Shown here: in pieces, positions 59,486 to 64,000 of the stretch
How the letters are laid out: every line of letters starts with the position of its first letter
Position numbering within the stretch: the stretch's first letter is position 1
Assembly (NCBI GenBank): GCA_029532415.1
Contig: JAQOTA010000052.1
Location: forward strand, 2,108,001 to 2,172,000
Reading direction: 5' to 3'
Length of the DNA: 64,000 nucleotides
Origin: Marasmius tenuissimus
Lineage: Eukaryota > Basidiomycota > Agaricomycetes > Agaricales > Marasmiaceae
The notes under the pieces: generated by a model
The model's input: only the letters and a program-made list of their open reading frames with translations
The model's database searches: none
Told to the model about the DNA's origin: nothing
Position numbers and translations under genes: made by a program

Positions 59486-60369
59486 CTAAGTCCCTTTCCC
59501 TCCCAAACTTCTGAAGAACTCCGAATACGCGTGTTCAACGTCAAACGACAGCTGTGCATTGACATCAAATCAAGCCTTGGGTCCAAGCTGGTAAAGGCGC
59601 TGCAATACTCACCTGCCTCGACTGCTCCTCCGTAATCATCTCAGATGCTGACATCCCGTTGAGAGTGATGAGCCATCCAACCAACCGACTTCTTGCCTCG
59701 TCTTGTGCCCCGCCGCTTCCCTTAAATCTGGCGTACCCTGTAACCACGTTCTGAAGTAATGGGTGCAGCTGATCTTTCGCTCGAAGGTTGAGTTTGAGTC
59801 CATCCATAAACGTTATGAAGCTCTGAGGTGGGGTCGTTAAGGAGGAGCGAGGCGCAAGTCGGACAAAGGACGTACTTCTGTGGTTTCAGCAACCCATTTG
59901 GCGGTCTCTGATCCCGATCCGCCTGTATCTCCTCCTGGATGTTCAACCGTTGCGGGTACCCCGACCTTCACCCGTTCTAGTGCGGCAGAATAGTCCATCT
60001 AGATAGGCTTGAGCACTCGAGATCGATATGATTACAGAAAAGAACGCACTCGATATTTCTTCATAAATTCCTCAACGCTAGAAACTTCATCTCGAACGAC
60101 TTCTGCTTCATGATCGTGTTATATTGTGACAGCAGTCTTGTGCATGCTGGCGTATATCTCTCCAAGGGAGCCTCTCAGCCTCGCTCTGTCTATCGAATGA
60201 GTTGAATATGTATTACTCACTCAGCAGCAGTGATCGCGTCCCTGAGATATGCAGCTTCCAGATAGTGTATAGAAGTCAGAATCCCGAATAGTGTAGCCAA
60301 AGTTTCGTATTTCTCTCGTTCTGCCTTGAGAGTATAGAGCCGGACTTCTTCGTCAAGAGAAAAAGGCAT
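59486..60369 (-). CDS. VPS28: ESCRT-I subunit VPS28, with an apparent frame problem in exon 2
   Basis: Exons 60369-60221, 60157-60050, 59998-59876, 59822-59613 and 59551-59486. The N-terminal domain reads LDEEVRLYTLKAEREKYETLATLFGIL, then YTPACTRLLSQYN and VSSVEEFMKKYRMDYSAALERV. The C-terminal helical domain contains FITFMDGLKLNLRAKDQLHPLLQ, VTGYARFKG and LITLNGMSASEMITEEQSRQ, ending SFDVEHAYSEFFRSLGG. VPS28 joins Vps23 and Vps37 on endosomes to sort ubiquitinated cargo. Exon 2 is off by one: the frame for SQYN and the frame for VSSVEEF differ near 60115. A 53-nt intron with a GTCACA donor (ending TTTCTAG, near 60083) would restore frame but delete conserved residues; otherwise a one-base assembly or genuine frameshift is present. 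Confidence 0.82.
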
Positions 60370-60527
60370 ATTTGTTGTGGGTCCGGTCGATGATGGTGGT
60401 TGAGATACAAACTGTCGCGTGCAGCTTGGACTGTGACCACCATGCTGAAAGCTCAATCCCAGTCCCCGTTACCGGTCCTTCTCCCTTCTTCATCCCATGC
60501 ACCCTCGGCCTCTAGTACTCAACGACA
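60370..60527. promoter_or_regulatory. 158-bp divergent promoter of VPS28 and PFS2
   Basis: The start codons of VPS28 (60369, minus) and PFS2 (60528, plus) are 158 bp apart with no gene between. I see no TATA element; pyrimidine-rich stretches flank the PFS2 start. Confidence 0.5.
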
Positions 60528-62656
60528 ATGGGTACCCAAGAAACACTTGAACCCCCGGAACCTCCGCCCTCTGACATTCCCGACCCAAATCCTGCTCAAA
60601 TGCTCGACGGGAAGGCTATAAAGAAGACTCGACCCCGCAGAACTGTTGACTACAATGGAGGAATGGGAAGATGGATATTGTTAAAGAAAATGAGGCCAAG
60701 TCCAGGCTATGTTCCGTATATGAGACCGTGTCCGCCTGCAATCATCGACGTGAGTATGTCTCTCGAGGAGTTCGTTGCTTTGGAGGTCTATTCTAACTTG
60801 ATGGGACCGAACTTGCGCGTTTTCGAATAGCTATTGCCACCAAAAGCCTACCCAGACAATCCATCTACCTCCTTATGCACCAAATTCGTCCATACCTCGA
60901 CCAACAAAATCCGTTGTCCCGTCAACATCGTCACGGTATGACCTTGCCATGAAGTTACTCCGCTCTACTCATTGAAGTTTGTAGTGGACCCCCGAAGCTC
61001 GACGTATCCTCACTGGTTCAACGTCAGGCGAATTCACCCTCTGGAACGGCCTAACGTTCAACTTTGAGACTATTCTTCAAGCTCATGACACGGCTATTTG
61101 CACGTTCCAGTTCACCCACTCCGGTGCCTACCTTGCCTCGGCAGACAAGACCGGGATCATCAAGTACTTTGAACCTAACATGAATAATTTGACGGCCTGG
61201 CAAGGCTCAAGTTCGAGGGAAGCCATTCGTGGAATTAGCTTCAGTCCTGATGACAGGCGATTTGCGACGGCGAGTGATGATAGGACAGTGAGAATATGGG
61301 CGTTTGAGGAGAGCAGGGTTGAGAGCGTGTTAGACGGTATAAAATAAATATCTCTCCTTCTCGAAACGTCTTAACTTCTTTCCTGTAGGACACGGATGGG
61401 ACGTCAAGTGTGTTCAATGGCATCCGAGTAAAGGGCTCATTGTCTCAGGAAGTAAAGATAACCAAATCAAGTTCTGGGACCCTCGCTCGGGCACTATTCT
61501 GTCGACTCTGTGCGTCAATATCTCTGTGGCCTAGGCCAGTTCTAACACGTCTCTTCGCGTCGCGTCGTAGTCACCAACATAAAAACACAATACAGGCTCT
61601 CGCCTGGTCTCCAAATGGCAACTTTGTAGCCAGCGCTTCGCGAGACCAGACAGTACGAGTGTTTGATATTCGTGCGATGAAGGAGTTTAGAGTTCTTAAA
61701 GGACATAAAAAGGAAGTCTGTTGTAAGTTATCAACGGCCTTAAATTCTTTTTCTTTTTCATCCATATTCCTTCAGCCGTGACCTGGCACCCTTTTCACCA
61801 AATCCTGGTTTCGGGCGGTTCCGAAGGCGCCATCATACATTGGGATCTATCCGCGGACGACTCAGCCCAACCTCTACCTCTCCCAGAAGACGCCCAACCG
61901 ATGGATCCAAACAACCCATCGAACACAATGTCTAGCCTATCCCTTCTAGCCGCCCCAACCCCTGTATCCGCCCCGACCTCGACCCTCTCTCAAGCTCACG
62001 ACTCGAACGTGTGGTCCCTCCAATATCATCCCCTGGGACACTTACTCGTATCCGCCTCAAACGATCATACGACTCGCTTTTGGTCAAGAGAAAGACCAGG
62101 AGAGGGCGGTGGCGGAGGTGTCGGAGCAGGTGGGGAGAAACCTGCCGACGGGGAGTGGGCCGGAGAAGACGAGGATGAGATGATGGTACCTGGTTTTGGA
62201 GGAGCTGGTGGATGGAAGGAAGAGGATGTACCTGCGGCGGGGGCGTTTGGTGGTCCGAATGATTCGTATAGCGTCCCGGGTGAGTATGGAAGATCAGCCG
62301 GTGGGGGAAGCGGGGCTCCGCAGTCTGATTTGGGATATCGAGGTGGGGGTGGTGGAGGATCGGGAGGCGATGATTTCTCGATACCTGGATTTGGCGACCC
62401 GGTAGGAGGGGCACCTTCTGGTAATGACGTTGGTCGAGGAGGATTTTCGGGTCGCGACGAGTCTGAAGAGTTCGGGCGAAGCGGTGGGGGTGGTTTCGGA
62501 GGTGATAGATATCGCGATTCAGGCCACCATAATAGGGACTCAGGATACAGCGACAGGGGACATGGCGACAGAGGCGGAGGGTACGGGGGTGGCGGAGGTG
62601 GTGGGGGCGGTGGTCGCTCAGGTCGATGGGGAGGTCGGAGAGGAAACCGTTACTAA
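60528..62656 (+). CDS. PFS2: Polyadenylation factor subunit PFS2 (WDR33 family) with Gly-rich RGG tail
   Basis: The start MGTQETLE leads to the family N-terminus [27 protein letters not shown]40 repeats follow: [130 protein letters not shown] and [22 protein letters not shown]. The protein is a cleavage-and-polyadenylation factor component that recognises the polyadenylation signal region with Yth1/CPSF30. After the propeller comes a Gly/Ser/Arg-rich tail of over 170 residues ([16 protein letters not shown]), longer than in yeast and likely to bind RNA or phase-separate. Six or more short introns (60750-60832 among them); exon borders approximate. The stop TAA at 62654-62656 follows RGNRY. 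Confidence 0.88.
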
Positions 62657-62825
62657 CTTGACGTGTCAGTATTGCAGATTTATTGATTCTCATTGTTGTA
62701 TCCCACATCCTTCTGAACAAGTAACCAGGCAGTGGTTAGCTGTGTGCGGGTACAAAGCAAAGCAATTCGACGATAATTACAGCGATGATAATATATGATA
62801 TCCGTCCGTTGCTCCATGTAGACCG
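62657..62825. other. 3' ends of PFS2 and the following minus-strand gene
   Basis: Convergent 3' flanks. Nothing else seen. Confidence 0.4.
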
Positions 62826-63400
62826 TCAAAAAAATGGAAGCGTTTCTACGCCGCCTCTTCCCTCCATCAGAGTCTGGTATGGTCGACCAGCCATAGGAAG
62901 TCCCACACGAGTCAGTAGTCCTGCTCTGTCCCTGACATGCTCGCTCGCGTCGTCGAAGTTGAACGCCGTATCCTTTGCACTCCCCATGTCCAGAATGAAA
63001 AGCAACTCGAGATGCCCGTCCTCGAAGGTGACCATACGGGTGGTTATCCCGGCCCTTCTCAGCTCCGGGCTGACCATCCTCATCCACTGCGACGTAATAA
63101 ACCAACCGAATCCCCCATACCACACATCGTCCAGGGTCTCCAGTCTCCCTTGGCTGAATTGCTCACGAATGGGACGTGACCGAAGGAATCGAAGTAGCTC
63201 GGACGATGTGAAGCTCCAGCCACCCATGCATGGATAAGGAAACTCTGGAGTTGCGACTACTACTCAAGCGCGCAAGATCAGATAGGAATCTGAGACTGAA
63301 GTAGTAACTCCTACTCACCAGACATGGGGGTCCCGTTCCAAGTAGACGCCTACTCCAGAGTGTCTGCAAAGCGTAGCAATCCGTCCTCGGAGTCGCCAGT
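62826..63400 (-). CDS. Unrecognised protein, partial model (possibly GT-like)
   Basis: The minus strand ends at a stop at 62826 after VETLPFF. The last exon reads PCMGGWSFTSSELLRFLRSR, then LETLDDVWYGGFGWFI and VTFEDGHLELLFILDMGSA. A preceding exon (about 63400-63319) reads ATLCRHSGVGVYLERDPHVW, ending at a GTGAGT donor; the acceptor is about 63254. The GGW...SSELLRF and DDVWYGGFGW pattern is faintly like the GGGY...DLxxF and EDVxxG motifs of fringe/galactosyltransferase-type enzymes, but I do not assign the family on that. The 5' part of the gene is uncertain and may extend past 63640. Confidence 0.5.
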
Positions 63401-64000
63401 GATACAATGAACCAGGGGGAAAAACGAGTACTAAGGGAAAAAACAGCTGGCGAAGTTACGTATGATTCAGACAGCGTGCTGAGAGTTATCTCACGCAAAA
63501 TGAATTCAAGAACGAGTATATGAATTCGTAGCGAGACCCGAGAGGATCCACGCGTGAGGGGCGAAGTTATTGGGCGGCTGTTGCGGGAGAACGAAGATCC
63601 TGTTACTGGAAACGGATGGTCATTCAGTGTCATTCGAGGAACTAAGAAATCATTGATTGCTGCTTATGACAATGACAATTTCTCAGCGTCCAGGCACGTT
63701 CGAGAATGGCTTATCCGTACCAAAAGTCAATGCTGTTGAGGGCTCAGGCGCTCAAGGACCCTAACCGGGTGTGACGGAAAATCCAGATCTAGACACGAAA
63801 ATTCTTCGGCAAGATTTCATTCTCCGTGCAGGGCCCAGAACAGATCATTGAGTGTAAGGGTCAGATGCCCATCTCGTCAAAAGTGGGCCGAAAATGAAGA
63901 TGAGCTCGAGTGAAAGTTCGATGAAGGTTTAGCGCCAGTGCCACTGGGGTGTTCTCACGACTCTGCCTCTGAGGACTATCCACTGGCCAGGTGCTGCAAA
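63401..64000. other. Window end
   Basis: A minus-strand frame to 63633 may hold 5' exons of the preceding gene. The rest has no recognisable gene. Confidence 0.3.

Noticed and set aside
61932..62720. 262-codon minus-strand frame
   Set aside because: Antisense to the PFS2 WD40/Gly-rich region; His/Pro/Arg-rich composition results from reading GGN codons backwards.

Overview
The window looks like nuclear DNA of a filamentous basidiomycete, most likely an Agaricomycete. Nearly every gene is broken by short introns, mostly 50-85 nt with GT...AG ends. The families are typical of that group: NACHT-type STAND NTPases, a DUF7730-like protein, a YABBY/HMG-like small protein, NTE1, multi-homeodomain factors and F-box/LRR proteins with long low-complexity N-termini. 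No tRNA, rRNA, CRISPR array or prokaryotic feature was found. Coordinates come from manual splicing. Where the exon lengths sum to a whole reading frame this is stated; the other gene models are approximate.

Layout. 0.4-1.3 kb: an unrecognised CxxC protein. 1.3-5.1 kb: a decayed higher-order repeat array carrying a nested ~193-bp MITE. 6.9-9.7 kb: an MFS transporter with many introns, including a probable 7-nt microexon. 10.1-11.8 kb: a flavin monooxygenase. 12.4-14.1 kb (minus): a protein with three homeodomains, each interrupted by an intron at the same codon and phase. 15.6-18.4 kb: two tandem secreted dienelactone-hydrolase paralogues. 18.5-19.5 kb (minus): a DUF7730-like protein. 19.7-21.2 kb (minus) and 21.4-22.8 kb (plus): mitoribosomal protein mS45/Bot1 and the eEF2-lysine methyltransferase, divergent from a 125-bp promoter with a double CACGTG.

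22.8-38.4 kb is a plastic segment. Two paralogous five-exon NACHT NTPases point away from each other. Around and between them lie three decayed pieces of an isocitrate-lyase gene, a decayed piece of the neighbouring eEF2-methyltransferase gene, and a second copy of that gene's 3' flank. Intron remnants in these copies point to DNA-level duplication rather than retrocopying. A monocarboxylate-transporter-like MFS gene sits at 35.4-37.5 kb.

38.7-62.7 kb is a conserved housekeeping block: NTE1 phospholipase, a Dpb3/CHRAC-type histone-fold protein, an 80-aa YABBY/HMG-like protein, an F-box/LRR protein ending in a CaaX box, a large SAM-dependent methyltransferase, and the divergent pair VPS28 (ESCRT-I, with an apparent frame problem) and PFS2 (mRNA 3'-end processing). 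The last kilobase holds part of an unrecognised minus-strand gene.

The most notable signals are the triple-homeodomain gene with repeated intron placement, the mirrored NACHT locus with its pseudogene debris, the 1.3-5.1 kb repeat array with its MITE, and several candidate GC-AG introns. I see no complete, clearly new multi-gene system; the NACHT locus is the best candidate for an undescribed immune or allorecognition arrangement.
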